DNA from: JAWLGZ01 sp041690635
GTDB lineage: Bacteria > Pseudomonadota > Gammaproteobacteria > Thiohalomonadales > Thiohalomonadaceae
Assembly (NCBI GenBank): GCA_041690635.1
Contig: JAWLGZ010000001.1
Location: 248,001 to 312,000, forward strand
Reading direction: 5' to 3'
DNA: 64,000 nucleotides
Part shown: piece by piece, positions 44,290-53,390 of the stretch
How positions within the stretch are numbered: the first letter of the stretch is position 1
Layout of the letters: each line of letters opens with the position of its first letter
Translations under genes and position numbers: made by a program
The notes under the pieces: model-generated
Seen by the model: the letters and a program-made list of their open reading frames with translations, nothing else
What the model was told of the DNA's origin: nothing
Database searches by the model: none

Positions 44290-45049
44290 GGCTGAGCGAA
44301 TCCTGATAATGCCGTGCCTCCCGCGACTCGGGGAAGCGCCGTATCAGCAACAGACCGTAGCTCGCCTCGGCGTTCTTGTCGCCCAGTACCCGCTCTGTCC
44401 GGATCCCCAGCCACAGGCTGGCCGGCGAGTGAGGCGCGACCTGCAGGTAGCGTTGCAGGAAGGCGCGGGCCGAGACGTATTCGCTGCGTTCGAGACTCAC
44501 CTGTGCCAGCCCCATGAGCGACTTGGGCCGCCGGGGTTCGAGGTTGAGCGCCTGACGGAAATAGAGGTCCGACTTCTCAAGATTCGGCTGTTCGGAATAA
44601 CAGAGTCCGAGATTCTCATAAACCTCGGCGCGGGCAGGATAGACCGGATTATTCAGTACCGTCAGGAACTGCTTCTCAGCTTCATCATAGCGGCGTATAC
44701 CGCACAGGAAGACCCCGTAATTATTGTGCAGCGATGATGCGGACTCGTCCCTCGGCACCAGCTTGATGGCCTCACGGTAGTGGCGCTCCGCCTTTTCGTT
44801 CTCGTCCAGCCGACGGTACAGCTCGGCGATGTAGTGATGTGCATCGAGGGAACGGTGGTCGTACTTCAGTGCATCCTGGAGCTTCTGCAGGGCGAGCTCA
44901 TTGTTGCCCTGCATCATGTAGCGGACCCCCAACTCAGCATTCAGTGCCGCCGCCTTCTGCGCGTCACTTCTCACCTCCCGCACCGGCTGAACCGTACAGG
45001 CGGTGAGGAGTGCAGCTGCCAGGAGGACAAAAACAGGTTTCATGTTCAT
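44282..45049 (-). CDS. pilW: Type IV pilus biogenesis/stability lipoprotein PilW (PilF)
   Basis: Outer-membrane lipoprotein pilotin of the PilQ secretin, 255 residues. The signal MNMKPVFVLLAAALLTAC has its lipid Cys at 18. It is followed by at least five TPR units (NAELGVRYMMQGNNELALQKLQDAL, HHYIAELYRRLDENEKAERHYREAI and so on). Position rlmN-pilW-rodZ is the conserved gammaproteobacterial location. No other pilus genes are in the window. Confidence 0.93.
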   Translation of the reverse strand: MNMKPVFVLLAAALLTACTVQPVREVRSDAQKAAALNAELGVRYMMQGNNELALQKLQDALKYDHRSLDAHHYIAELYRRLDENEKAERHYREAIKLVPRDESASSLHNNYGVFLCGIRRYDEAEKQFLTVLNNPVYPARAEVYENLGLCYSEQPNLEKSDLYFRQALNLEPRRPKSLMGLAQVSLERSEYVSARAFLQRYLQVAPHSPASLWLGIRTERVLGDKNAEASYGLLLIRRFPESREARHYQDSLSRE

Positions 45050-46185
45050 GGCGCGATCTCCTGAACCGCGACGAATCGCTCACTGCGCCGGGTGCGGTCC
45101 TGCACCTTCCCGACCAGCTGCCCGCAGGCAGCATCGATATCATCGCCACGGGTCTTGCGGGTGATGGCGGTGAGATTCGCAGCGACAAGGATGTCGCGGA
45201 AGCGATCGAGTGCCGCCTGGCTGGAGCGCCGGTAGGGGGAACCGGGGTGGGGATTGAACGGGATGAGGTTCACCTTGGCCGGGACGTGGCGCAGCAGCTT
45301 GGCCAGCGCGCGTGCATGTTCGACCGAATCGTTGACGCCGGCCAGCATCACATATTCGAAGGTGACCCGTCGGTGCGGTTTGCCCTCCACATAGCGGCGG
45401 CAGGCGTCCAGCAGTTCGGCAATGGGGTACTTGCGGTTGATCGGCACCAGTTCGTTACGCAGCTCGTCATCCGGCGCGTGCAGCGAGACGGCGAGCGAGA
45501 CGTCGGTCACCTCGCGCATCCGCTCGAGGGCCGGCACCACACCGGCAGTGCTCAGGGTGACGCGCCGCTTGGAGATGCCGAAGGCCCAGTCGTCGATCAT
45601 CAACTCCGTGGCGCGGATGACGTTGTCGAAGTTGAGCAGCGGCTCGCCCATGCCCATCAGCACCACGTTGGTCACCGCCCGCTCGCCCTTGTTCTCCGGA
45701 ATGCCGATGGCCAGCGTCGCCGTCAGTATCTGGCCGATGATCTCGGCGGTGGTGAGATTGCGGTTGTAGCCCTGGCGGGCGGTGGAGCAGAAGCTGCAGT
45801 TCAGCGAGCAGCCCACCTGGGAGGAGACACAGAGCGTGCCGCGCTCGCCGTCGGGGATGAACACCGTCTCGACGCTGTTGGCATCGTCGAGACGCAGCAG
45901 CCACTTGCGGGTCCCGTCGCGGGAGGGTTGATCGACCACGATCTCCGGCAGCCGGATCTCCGCCTGTTCGGCAAGCCGCTCGCGCAGCGCCTTGCTCAGG
46001 TTGGTCATCTCGGAGAAATCGATGATGCCGTGGTGATAGATCCACTTCATCATCTGCGAGGCGCGGAACGGCTTCTCGCCGAGCGAGACCAGAAAGGCCG
46101 CCATCTCCTGCCGGTTCAGGCCGAGCAGGTTCAGCCGCTGCGAAGCAACGGGTGTGGTCGACTGCTCGGTGGCCCCCAGGGACAT
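45046..46185 (-). CDS. rlmN: Dual-specificity 23S rRNA/tRNA adenine-C2 methyltransferase RlmN
   Basis: Radical SAM enzyme methylating A2503 of 23S rRNA and A37 of some tRNAs, 379 residues. The cluster motif is SLNCSFCSTARQGYNRNL, with the first Cys in QVGCSLNC. The catalytic Cys pair is in the N-terminal half and near RKTRGDDIDAACGQLVG. It overlaps pilW by 4 bases and follows ndk. Confidence 0.96.
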   Translation of the reverse strand: MSLGATEQSTTPVASQRLNLLGLNRQEMAAFLVSLGEKPFRASQMMKWIYHHGIIDFSEMTNLSKALRERLAEQAEIRLPEIVVDQPSRDGTRKWLLRLDDANSVETVFIPDGERGTLCVSSQVGCSLNCSFCSTARQGYNRNLTTAEIIGQILTATLAIGIPENKGERAVTNVVLMGMGEPLLNFDNVIRATELMIDDWAFGISKRRVTLSTAGVVPALERMREVTDVSLAVSLHAPDDELRNELVPINRKYPIAELLDACRRYVEGKPHRRVTFEYVMLAGVNDSVEHARALAKLLRHVPAKVNLIPFNPHPGSPYRRSSQAALDRFRDILVAANLTAITRKTRGDDIDAACGQLVGKVQDRTRRSERFVAVQEIAP

Positions 46186-46208
46186 GGCGGATGCGATCTC
46201 GATGATGT

Positions 46209-46640
46209 TTAGCGGGTACGGGAACAGAGTTCGATGGCGCTGAAGAAGTAGGCGATCTCCTGCGTTGCCGTCTCCGGTGCATCGGAACCGTGCACCGCAT
46301 TCTCGTCGATGGAGTTGGCGAAATCGGCGCGGATCGTGCCGGGTGCGGCCTCCTTCGGGTTGGTCGCCCCCATCACTTCGCGGTTCTTCGCGATGGCATT
46401 CTCCCCTTCAAGCACCTGGACCAGCACAGGTCCGGAGATCATGAAGCTCACCAGTTCGCCGAAGAACGGCCGCTCCTTGTGGACCGCGTAGAACCCTTCG
46501 GCCTCTGCCCGGGTCAGGTGCAGCATCTTGGCTGCGACAATGCGAAGACCCGCTTTCTCGAACCGGGCGATGATCTCCCCGATCGCGTTCTTGCCAACCG
46601 CATCGGGTTTGATGATGGACAGGGTGCGCTCGATGGCCAT
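46209..46640 (-). CDS. ndk: Nucleoside diphosphate kinase
   Basis: Equilibrates NTP pools through a phospho-His, 143 residues from 46640 (MAIERTLSIIKPDAVGKNAIG). The active-site His is in NAVHGSDAPETA. The start is supported by GGAGAA upstream; the longer frame is not coding. Standard position between iscX and rlmN. Confidence 0.97.
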   Translation of the reverse strand: MAIERTLSIIKPDAVGKNAIGEIIARFEKAGLRIVAAKMLHLTRAEAEGFYAVHKERPFFGELVSFMISGPVLVQVLEGENAIAKNREVMGATNPKEAAPGTIRADFANSIDENAVHGSDAPETATQEIAYFFSAIELCSRTR

Positions 46641-46819
46641 GTTTTCTCCGCATTCGAACGGGTTGGAAAAGTGCCGCCGGCGGAAGTTCAGGGAGTGCCC
46701 GCCACGACACGTGTTGACTGAACACGCCATTATACGTGGCGAACCGAGCCCACGCCAGCAGGCCGTTGGCGCGAGAGGGGAAGATAACTATACGAAATGA
46801 AAGGGAAAATAGGGTCCGG

Positions 46820-47020
46820 TCACTCCCGCTCGGAAATCCAGGCCATCTGTATGGCCTCCAGAATCTTCTCCCCCGAACGCTCCGGGTCGTCATCGAAGCC
46901 GTCGAGTTCGCAGACCCAGGTGTGCAGGTCGGTAAACCGCACGTATTTGGGGTCCACGTCGGGATGGGCGTCATCCAGTTCGATGGCGATATCCTGCGTA
47001 TCGGTCCACTTCAATCCCAT
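46820..47020 (-). CDS. iscX: Fe-S cluster assembly protein IscX
   Basis: Acidic 66-residue adaptor that binds IscS and iron. Sequence GLKWTDTQDIAIELDDAHPDVDP, VRFTDLHTWVCELDGFDDDP, AIQMAWISERE is diagnostic. The start at 47020 is preferred because GGGGAG sits 7 bases upstream; the ATG at 47035 lies before that site. Confidence 0.95.
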   Translation of the reverse strand: MGLKWTDTQDIAIELDDAHPDVDPKYVRFTDLHTWVCELDGFDDDPERSGEKILEAIQMAWISERE

Positions 47021-47108
47021 CTTTTCGCTCCCCATTTGGCGGAAAGGAAGTTAACGGTTAAGGGTCAATCAAAGGAGGGGGAAGACAAGCCTTCCACGCT
47101 TCACACTT

Positions 47109-47447
47109 TCAGTGTCCTTCCGACACCATGTTGATGGTGTACTTGGGGATCTCCACCACCAGGTCCTCCTCGCCCACCACTGCCTGGCAGGAGAGGCGTG
47201 ATTCGGGTTCGAGGCCCCACGCCTTGTCGAGCATGTCCTCCTCCTTCTCATCCGCCTCGTTCAGGGAGTCGCCGCCTTCACGGACAATGACGTGGCAGGT
47301 GGTGCAGGCGCAGGACTTCTCGCAGGCGTGTTCGATTTCGATGCCGTTGGCGATGGCCGCCTCGATGAGGACGGTGCCCGGTTCCGCTTCGATGACGGCG
47401 CCCTCGGGACAGAGCTCCTCGTGGGGCAGAAAAATGATCTGGGGCAT
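47109..47447 (-). CDS. fdx: ISC system 2Fe-2S ferredoxin
   Basis: Electron donor for cluster assembly, 112 residues. Cluster ligands are in HACEKSCACTTCHVIV and SCQAV near residue 87. Typical adrenodoxin-like framework (LPHEELCPEGAVIEAEPGTVLIEAAIANGIEIEHAC). It lies 12 bases after the hscA stop. Confidence 0.96.
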   Translation of the reverse strand: MPQIIFLPHEELCPEGAVIEAEPGTVLIEAAIANGIEIEHACEKSCACTTCHVIVREGGDSLNEADEKEEDMLDKAWGLEPESRLSCQAVVGEEDLVVEIPKYTINMVSEGH

Positions 47448-47459
47448 GGGGAAGACCTT

Positions 47460-49331
47460 TCAGAATTCGTCGACGCTGTGGCCGGCCAGCGCCTTGCGGA
47501 TGCCGGCGTCCATGCGCCGGGCGGCAAAATCGGCGGTGGCCTTGTCCGCCGCCTCCAGCGCCCGCTTGATGGCACGGTGGTCGCTGCCGTGGCGTACGCG
47601 CTCCAGTGCGGTCAGTGTGGAATCAATGGTGGCGCGCTCCTCCGCATTCAACAGCGCGTCGCCGTCGGCGGCCAGGGCGGCCCGCACCGCCTCCAGCACC
47701 CGATCCGCCTCCACCTGCTGCTCGCGCAGGGCGCGCGCGTCCACATCCTCCTGGGCGTGGACGAGGGAGTCGCGCAGCATGCGCTCCACCTCGTCGTCGG
47801 TCAGCCCATAGGAGGGCTTCACCTGGATACTGCTCTCGGTACCGGTGGACTCCTCGCGGGCGCTGACGCTGAGCAGGCCGTCCGCGTCCACCTGGTAGGT
47901 GACCCGGATGCGGGCGGCGCCTGCCGCCATCGGCGGGATGCCGCGCAGTTCGAAACGGGCCAGCGAGCGGCAGTCGGAGACCAGTTCGCGCTCGCCCTGG
48001 AGGACGTGAACCGCCATCGCGCCCTGCCCGTCCTTGAAGGTGGTGAACTCCTGGGCGCGGGCCACCGGGATGGTGGTATTGCGGGGGATAATCTTCTCCA
48101 CCAGACCGCCCATGGTCTCGATACCGAGGGAGAGCGGGATGACATCCAGGAGCAGCATCTCCTCATCCGGCTTGTTGCCCACCAGCGCGTCGGCCTGGGT
48201 GGCGGCGCCGATGGCGACCACCTTGTCCGGATCGATATCCACCAGCGGCTCGCGGCCGAAGAATTCGCCCACCTTCTCCCGCACCCGGGGGACACGGGTG
48301 GATCCGCCCACCATCACCACTTCGGTCACCTCGCCCACCTCGACGCCCGCATCGCGCAACGCACGGCGGCAGGGCATCAATGTCTGACGAATGAGCGGGT
48401 CGATCAACTCGTCCAGCTTGTCGCGGGTCAGGGTGCCTTTCCAGTGGCCGCCATCCGCCAATTCAAGCTCGATCCCGGTGCTCTCGCTGCCGGTCAGCGC
48501 CTCTTTCGCAGCGCAGGCGTCACGCATCAGGCGGCGCATCTGGTGGTGATCGGCATCGTCCGCAATGCCCGCCTCGCTCATGATCCAGGCGGCAATTGCC
48601 CGGTCCATGTCGTCGCCGCCGAGGGCCGAATCGCCGGCGGTCGCCAGCACCTCGAACACCCCGCGGGTCAACCGCAGAATGGAGATGTCGAAGGTGCCCC
48701 CGCCCAGGTCATAGACGGCGATCACCCCTTCGGCGCCGCGGTCCAGGCCGTAGGCGACCGCCGCTGCGGTGGGTTCGTTGAGCAGACGCAGAACGTTCAG
48801 GCCCGCCAGCTTGGCCGCATCCTTGGTCGCTTGTCGCTGGGCGTCATCGAAGTAGGCGGGAACCGTAATCACCACCCCCTCGAGATCGCCGCCCAGGCTC
48901 GCCTCGGCCCGTCCCTTCAGCGCCTTCAGTATCTCCGCCGACACCTCCACCGCACTCACATCGCCGCCGGCGGTGCGGATGAGCGGCACGGACGCCTGTT
49001 CGTCCGCAAACTCGTAGGGCAGGCGCGAACCGAGCCCCTTGAGGTCGGACACGCCACGACCCATCAGCCGTTTCACGGAAGCGATGGTGTTGAGGGGATC
49101 CCGTGCAGCCTGCGCCTTGGCGTCGAATCCGACTTGGCGTGGACCGTCGGGCAGATAACGCACCACCGAAGGGAGCAGGTGGCGGCCCTGGTCGTCCGGC
49201 AGCGTCTCCGCCAGCCCGCTACGCACGGTCGCCACCAGTGAGTTGGTGGTACCGAGATCGATACCGGCCGCCAGCCGGTGCTGGTGCGGGGCCTGGGACT
49301 GTCCCGGTTCGCTGATCTGGAGAAGGGCCAT
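47460..49331 (-). CDS. hscA: Fe-S assembly chaperone HscA
   Basis: Hsp70-type ATPase dedicated to moving clusters from IscU, 623 residues. ATPase motifs include GIDLGTTNSLVATV, YDLGGGTFDISIL and VVMVGGSTRVPRVRE. The substrate-binding domain starts around LLLDVIPLSLGIETMGG. Works with HscB. A REP pair separates it from hscB upstream. Confidence 0.97.
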   Translation of the reverse strand: MALLQISEPGQSQAPHQHRLAAGIDLGTTNSLVATVRSGLAETLPDDQGRHLLPSVVRYLPDGPRQVGFDAKAQAARDPLNTIASVKRLMGRGVSDLKGLGSRLPYEFADEQASVPLIRTAGGDVSAVEVSAEILKALKGRAEASLGGDLEGVVITVPAYFDDAQRQATKDAAKLAGLNVLRLLNEPTAAAVAYGLDRGAEGVIAVYDLGGGTFDISILRLTRGVFEVLATAGDSALGGDDMDRAIAAWIMSEAGIADDADHHQMRRLMRDACAAKEALTGSESTGIELELADGGHWKGTLTRDKLDELIDPLIRQTLMPCRRALRDAGVEVGEVTEVVMVGGSTRVPRVREKVGEFFGREPLVDIDPDKVVAIGAATQADALVGNKPDEEMLLLDVIPLSLGIETMGGLVEKIIPRNTTIPVARAQEFTTFKDGQGAMAVHVLQGERELVSDCRSLARFELRGIPPMAAGAARIRVTYQVDADGLLSVSAREESTGTESSIQVKPSYGLTDDEVERMLRDSLVHAQEDVDARALREQQVEADRVLEAVRAALAADGDALLNAEERATIDSTLTALERVRHGSDHRAIKRALEAADKATADFAARRMDAGIRKALAGHSVDEF

Positions 49332-49360
49332 AGTAGGTCGTCGATAATCGGTCGTTGGCT

Positions 49361-49426
49361 GTAGGAGCCCGGCCCTCCGGGCGAACTTTGCAGACGCCCC
49401 ATTCGCCCGCGGGGGCGGGCTCCTAC
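49361..49426. repeat. REP pair (BIME-like element), copy 2, between hscB and hscA
   Basis: The same two REP units as at 20.7 kb, in the opposite order: GTAGGAGCCCGGCCCTCCGG then GCGAA at the left, and TTCGCCCGCGGGGGCGGGCT then CCTAC at the right. The spacer is 16 bases. It sits inside the isc operon on the transcript between hscB and hscA, where it would form a strong hairpin. Confidence 0.85.
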
Positions 49427-49441
49427 AGCACAGGTCTGTGT

Positions 49442-49990
49442 CTAGCCGGATGCATGAACCAGTTCTTCCTCGATGTCGCCAGCCTCGTCGAGCAGCCGGC
49501 TCATGAACTGGAGCTTGCGTACCCGCTCGCGGGCCTCGGCCAGGGCATCCGGGGTCGCCTGGGCGAACAGCGGATCCAGCTCTGCAATCAGCGCCCGCTC
49601 CCGCCCTTCGATATCGTTGCGCACCCGTTCGAGCTCCGCGAAAGGATCGCTGCTGTCACGGACTTCACCGAGTGCCTCACGCAACTCCATCTGCTCCATG
49701 AGGAATGCCGGGTCCATCGCGGTGTCCCGGTCGTCGAGCGGCGCGCCGTTCAGCTCCAGCAGGTAGCGGGCGCGCGCCAGCGGGCTCTTCAGCGCCTGAA
49801 ACGCTTCGTTGACCCGAGCCGCATACTGCACCGCCAACCGCCGCTCCCGATCCGATGCACCGGCGAAGCGGTCCGGATGGGTCACCCGCTGCAGGTCACG
49901 GTAACGCAGCGAAAGCGCCTCGCTGTCGATGGCAAAGGCCACCGGCAGGCCGAACAGCTCGAAGTAGTTGCTGGTCAGATCCGCTTCCAT
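49442..49990 (-). CDS. hscB: Fe-S assembly co-chaperone HscB
   Basis: J-domain protein of the ISC system, 182 residues. The N-terminal J domain (about 4-75) has the HPD motif in RVTHPDRFAGASDRE. The C-terminal helical domain binds IscU (LMEQMELREALGEVRD). It delivers IscU to HscA and stimulates its ATPase. Confidence 0.95.
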   Translation of the reverse strand: MEADLTSNYFELFGLPVAFAIDSEALSLRYRDLQRVTHPDRFAGASDRERRLAVQYAARVNEAFQALKSPLARARYLLELNGAPLDDRDTAMDPAFLMEQMELREALGEVRDSSDPFAELERVRNDIEGRERALIAELDPLFAQATPDALAEARERVRKLQFMSRLLDEAGDIEEELVHASG

Positions 49991-50013
49991 CCGCTCATTC
50001 CAAAACCCGATTT

Positions 50014-50130
50014 ACCGCAGAGGACGCAGAGGACGCAGAGAATTCAAACACTGACAAATTCAAATAGCGTTGATTGCGAGTAAAGACTTATCCAATCGCC
50101 TTCCTCTGTGTCCTCTGCGCCCTCTGCGGT
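50014..50130. repeat. Inverted GCAGAGG-type repeats between iscA and hscB
   Basis: ACCGCAGAGGACGCAGAGG plus ACGCAGAG at 50014-50040 is matched by the inverted CCTCTGTGTCCTCTGCGCCC plus TCTGCGGT at 50103-50130. The arms enclose about 62 AT-rich bases. Related sequences occur at 32.9-33.1 kb. A transcript from iscA to hscB would contain this hairpin. Confidence 0.75.
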
Positions 50131-50137
50131 GAGTTCT

Positions 50138-50461
50138 TCAGACGTTGAAGCTTTCGCCGCAGCCGCAGGAGTCCTTGACGTTGGGGTTGTTGAACTTGAA
50201 CCCCTCGTTCAGGCCTTCGCGGGTGTAGTCGAGTTCGGTGCCGTCGAGATAGATGAGGCTCTTCGGATCGACGATCACCTTCACGCCGTTGCTCTCGAAC
50301 ACCTGGTCCTCCTCTCCGATGGCGTCGGCAAACTCGAGCACATAGGCCATGCCGGAGCAACCGGAGGTGCGTACGCCCAGGCGCAGGCCTGCGCCCTTGC
50401 CCCGGTTGTCGAGGAACTTGCGGACGTGGTTGGCCGCAGATTCGGTCAGCGAAATACCCAT
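50138..50461 (-). CDS. iscA: A-type Fe-S cluster carrier IscA
   Basis: 107-residue carrier protein. The three conserved Cys are in RTSGCSGMAYVLEF and DSCGCGESFNV. N-terminus MGISLTESAANHVRKFLDNRG is typical. It starts 9 bases after the iscU stop. Confidence 0.96.
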   Translation of the reverse strand: MGISLTESAANHVRKFLDNRGKGAGLRLGVRTSGCSGMAYVLEFADAIGEEDQVFESNGVKVIVDPKSLIYLDGTELDYTREGLNEGFKFNNPNVKDSCGCGESFNV

Positions 50462-50470
50462 ATTCTCTCC

Positions 50471-50887
50471 TCAGGCGCTCTTGCGATCGTCCGGACTCTC
50501 CTCGCCGTCACCCTGTTTGGCGCGGTAATCCTCGATGGCGGCGCGAATGGCGTCCTCGGCCAGGACCGAGCAGTGGATCTTCACCGGCGGCAGTGCCAGT
50601 TCCTCGGCAATCTCCGCATTCTTGATGGTGAGCGCCTCCTCCAGGGTCTTGCCCTTCACCCACTCGGTGACCAGGGAGCTGGAGGCGATGGCCGAACCGC
50701 AGCCGTAGGTCTTGAAACGGGCATCCTCGATCACCCCGTTCTCGCCCACCTTGATCTGAAGCCGCATTACGTCACCGCAAGCGGGCGCGCCCACCATGCC
50801 GGTACCCACGTCCTTCTCTTCCTTGTCGAAAGAGCCGACGTTGCGCGGGTTTTCGTAATGGTCCATGACCTTGTCGCTGTATGCCAT
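50471..50887 (-). CDS. iscU: Fe-S cluster scaffold IscU
   Basis: Scaffold on which 2Fe-2S clusters are built. 138 residues, about ten longer than E. coli IscU because of a charged tail (KQGDGEESPDDRKSA). Ligands are Cys37 with Asp39 in GAPACGDVM, the YGCGSAIASSS Cys and the HCSVLAEDAI Cys. The LPPVKIHC stretch contains the LPPVK motif recognised by HscA. Confidence 0.97.
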   Translation of the reverse strand: MAYSDKVMDHYENPRNVGSFDKEEKDVGTGMVGAPACGDVMRLQIKVGENGVIEDARFKTYGCGSAIASSSLVTEWVKGKTLEEALTIKNAEIAEELALPPVKIHCSVLAEDAIRAAIEDYRAKQGDGEESPDDRKSA

Positions 50888-50925
50888 GTCGTTTACCTCG
50901 ATAAGCCGATTGCGCCCATGTTAAT

Positions 50926-52143
50926 TCAGTGCGCCGCCCACTGCACCGTGGAGAGGTCGATTCCCTCCTTGTGCATCTCCCACAGCGGGGAGAGGTCGCG
51001 CAGTTTGGCGATTTTGTCGTGGATGAGTTCGATCGCCCGATCGACCTCCGCCTCGGTGGTGAAGCGGCCGATGGTGAAGCGGATGGAGCTGTGGGCCAGC
51101 TCGTCGGAGCGTCCCAGGGCGCGCAGCACGTAGGAGGGCTCCAGGCTGGAAGAGGTGCAGGCGGAACCGGAGGAGACCGCCAGGTCGGCCAGTGCCATCA
51201 TCAGCGACTCGCCCTCCACGAAGGCGAAACTCACGTTCAGGTTGTGGGGAACACGCTGTTCCGTATCGCCGTTGATGTACACCTCTTCGATGGAGGAGAT
51301 GCCGTTCCACAGCCGGTCGCGGAGAGCGCGGATGCGCTCGTTCTCGCCTGCCATCTCTTCGCGGGCGATGCGAAACGCCTCACCCATGCCGACGATCTGG
51401 TGGGTCGCCAGGGTGCCGGAACGCATGCCGCGCTCGTGGCCGCCGCCGTGCATCTGCGCCTCCAGCCGCACGCGCGGCTTGCGGCGTACGTAGAGCGCGC
51501 CGATCCCCTTGGGGCCGTACACCTTGTGGGCGGAGAGCGAGAGCAGGTCGATGTTCATCGCATCCACATCGATCGGCACCTTGCCGGCGCTCTGCGCCCC
51601 GTCCACATGCAGCAGCACCTTGCGGGCACGGGTGATGGCACCGATGGCGGCGATGTCCTGGATCACCCCGATCTCGTTGTTCACGTGCATGATGGAGACC
51701 AGGATGGTGTCGTCACGCAGCGCCTGCTCGATGCGCTCCGGCGGCACCAGGCCGTTCTCGTCCGGGTCGAGATAGGTGATCTCGAACCCCTCGCGTTCGA
51801 GCTGCCGGCAGGTGTCCAGCACCGCCTTGTGCTCGGTCTTGACGGTAACGATGTGCTTGCCCTTCTTGGCGTAGAAGTGGGCGACACCCTTGATGGCCAG
51901 GTTGTCCGACTCGGTGGCGCCGGAGGTCCAGACGATCTCCTTCGGATCGGCCTTGATCAGGTCGGCCACATTGCGCCGCGCCTCTTCGACCGCCTCTTCG
52001 GCCCGCCAGCCGAAGAAGTGCGAACGGGAGGCCGGGTTTCCGAACAACCCGCTCTCCAGTGTCAAATAGCCGCACATCTTCTCCGCCACGCGGGGATCGA
52101 CCGGGGTGGTGGCCGAATAGTCCAGGTAGACCTTCTCGTTCAT
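50926..52143 (-). CDS. iscS: Cysteine desulfurase IscS
   Basis: PLP enzyme giving sulfur from cysteine to IscU and to tRNA thiolation, 405 residues from 52143 (MNEKVYLDYSATTPVDPRVAEKM). The PLP Lys is in LSAHKVYGPKGIG and the catalytic Cys in SSGSACTSSSLEPSYVLRALG. The C-terminus ends SPLWEMHKEGIDLSTVQWAAH, typical of IscS. A second desulfurase gene lies immediately upstream, 22 bases away. Confidence 0.97.
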   Translation of the reverse strand: MNEKVYLDYSATTPVDPRVAEKMCGYLTLESGLFGNPASRSHFFGWRAEEAVEEARRNVADLIKADPKEIVWTSGATESDNLAIKGVAHFYAKKGKHIVTVKTEHKAVLDTCRQLEREGFEITYLDPDENGLVPPERIEQALRDDTILVSIMHVNNEIGVIQDIAAIGAITRARKVLLHVDGAQSAGKVPIDVDAMNIDLLSLSAHKVYGPKGIGALYVRRKPRVRLEAQMHGGGHERGMRSGTLATHQIVGMGEAFRIAREEMAGENERIRALRDRLWNGISSIEEVYINGDTEQRVPHNLNVSFAFVEGESLMMALADLAVSSGSACTSSSLEPSYVLRALGRSDELAHSSIRFTIGRFTTEAEVDRAIELIHDKIAKLRDLSPLWEMHKEGIDLSTVQWAAH

Positions 52144-52165
52144 TGTGCTCTCCGTGGAAGCCGAA

Positions 52166-53296
52166 TCACCAGGCCGCGGCGGCCATGCGCCGCAGGCTGG
52201 TGGACTGTTCACTAAGCCCTGTCAGCAGGGCATCCACATCCGCCTCATCATTACCCGGCCCGAAGCTGACCCGTACCGCACCGCGTGCGGTCTCCGCCGG
52301 GACCCCCATCGCCGCGAGGACATGGCTCGGCTCATCATGGCCGCTGCCACAGGCGGCACCGGACGAGACCGCCAACCCGCGCCGGTCCAGTCCCAGCACG
52401 AGGGTGGTGCCTTCGATGCCGGGCAGTGCGAAGAAACTGGTATTGGGCAGGCGCGGCGCCGTGCCGGCGAAGATGACCGCGTCGGGAAAACGCGCCCTCA
52501 ACTCCGCCTCGAACCGGTCGCGCAGCCGGCAGCTCCTGCCGCTTCGCTCATCCAGTTCGGCTGCCGCCAGTTCGGCCGCGCATCCGAAGCCGACGATTCC
52601 CGCAACATTCTGCGTCCCGCAACGCACTCCCCGCTCCTGGCCTCCCCCATGCAGCAGGGGTTCCAATTCGATCGACCGGTCGGCCACCAGGGCGCCGACC
52701 CCCTGAGGCCCGGCGAACTTGTGGGCCGACAGGGTCATCAATCCGATGCCGTTCCCGGTGCGCAGCGGCAACTTGCCGGCTGCCTGCACCGCGTCGGTGT
52801 GGAACAGGGCCCCTGCCTCGCGAGCCATCCCGGCCAGCTCCGCCACCTCCTGCACCACGCCGGTCTCGTTGTTGGCGGCCATCACCGACACCAGCCCGGC
52901 ATCGGACAACAGCCCCTGGAATGCCGCCATCTCCACGCGCCCTTCACCATCGACCGGTATGGTCCCGACCGGCCGCCCGTGCCGGGCCAGGGAACCGACG
53001 GGAGCCATCACCGAGGCGTGTTCGACGGCGCTGACCAGGATGCGCCCCGACCCACCGACACCCTTGAGTGCCAGGTTGTTCGCCTCCGTGCCGCCGCTGG
53101 TGAAGATGACCCGATCCGGCTGGGCCCCCACCAGGGCCGCCACCTGCTCCCGCGCCCGGCTGAGCGCATCGGCGGCCAGGCGCCCCCGGCGATGCAGGCT
53201 AGACGGGTTGCCGAAGCCCTCGCCCAGATAGGGGCGCATCGCCTCCAGCACCCGCTCGTCCAGCGGTGTGGTCGCATTGTGGTCGAGATAGGCCAT
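52166..53296 (-). CDS. Second cysteine desulfurase, NifS/IscS-like
   Basis: 376-residue PLP protein from 53296 (MAYLDHNATTPLDERVLEAMRPYL). Class V aminotransferase motifs are TSGGTEANNLALKG, VSVMAANNETGVVQEV, TLSAHKFAGPQGVG (PLP Lys) and the catalytic loop AVSSGAACGSGHDEPSHVLAAMG, with its Cys intact. It lacks the IscS-type C-terminal end and so is probably a different subfamily. It sits between iscR and iscS in the isc operon, so it should be co-regulated by IscR. Confidence 0.9.
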   Translation of the reverse strand: MAYLDHNATTPLDERVLEAMRPYLGEGFGNPSSLHRRGRLAADALSRAREQVAALVGAQPDRVIFTSGGTEANNLALKGVGGSGRILVSAVEHASVMAPVGSLARHGRPVGTIPVDGEGRVEMAAFQGLLSDAGLVSVMAANNETGVVQEVAELAGMAREAGALFHTDAVQAAGKLPLRTGNGIGLMTLSAHKFAGPQGVGALVADRSIELEPLLHGGGQERGVRCGTQNVAGIVGFGCAAELAAAELDERSGRSCRLRDRFEAELRARFPDAVIFAGTAPRLPNTSFFALPGIEGTTLVLGLDRRGLAVSSGAACGSGHDEPSHVLAAMGVPAETARGAVRVSFGPGNDEADVDALLTGLSEQSTSLRRMAAAAW

Positions 53297-53390
53297 GACT
53301 GACCGGCCGGACCGCCATGTCGTGGTTCGGGAAGACCCCGGGACCGTCCGTCGCACCGTCAGGCGCTGCGGAACGGGGCCGGCAGCTCCC

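Noticed and set aside
47292..49241. 649-codon plus-strand frame opposite hscA
   Set aside because: It mirrors hscA codons and has no family resemblance; hscA is complete on the minus strand.
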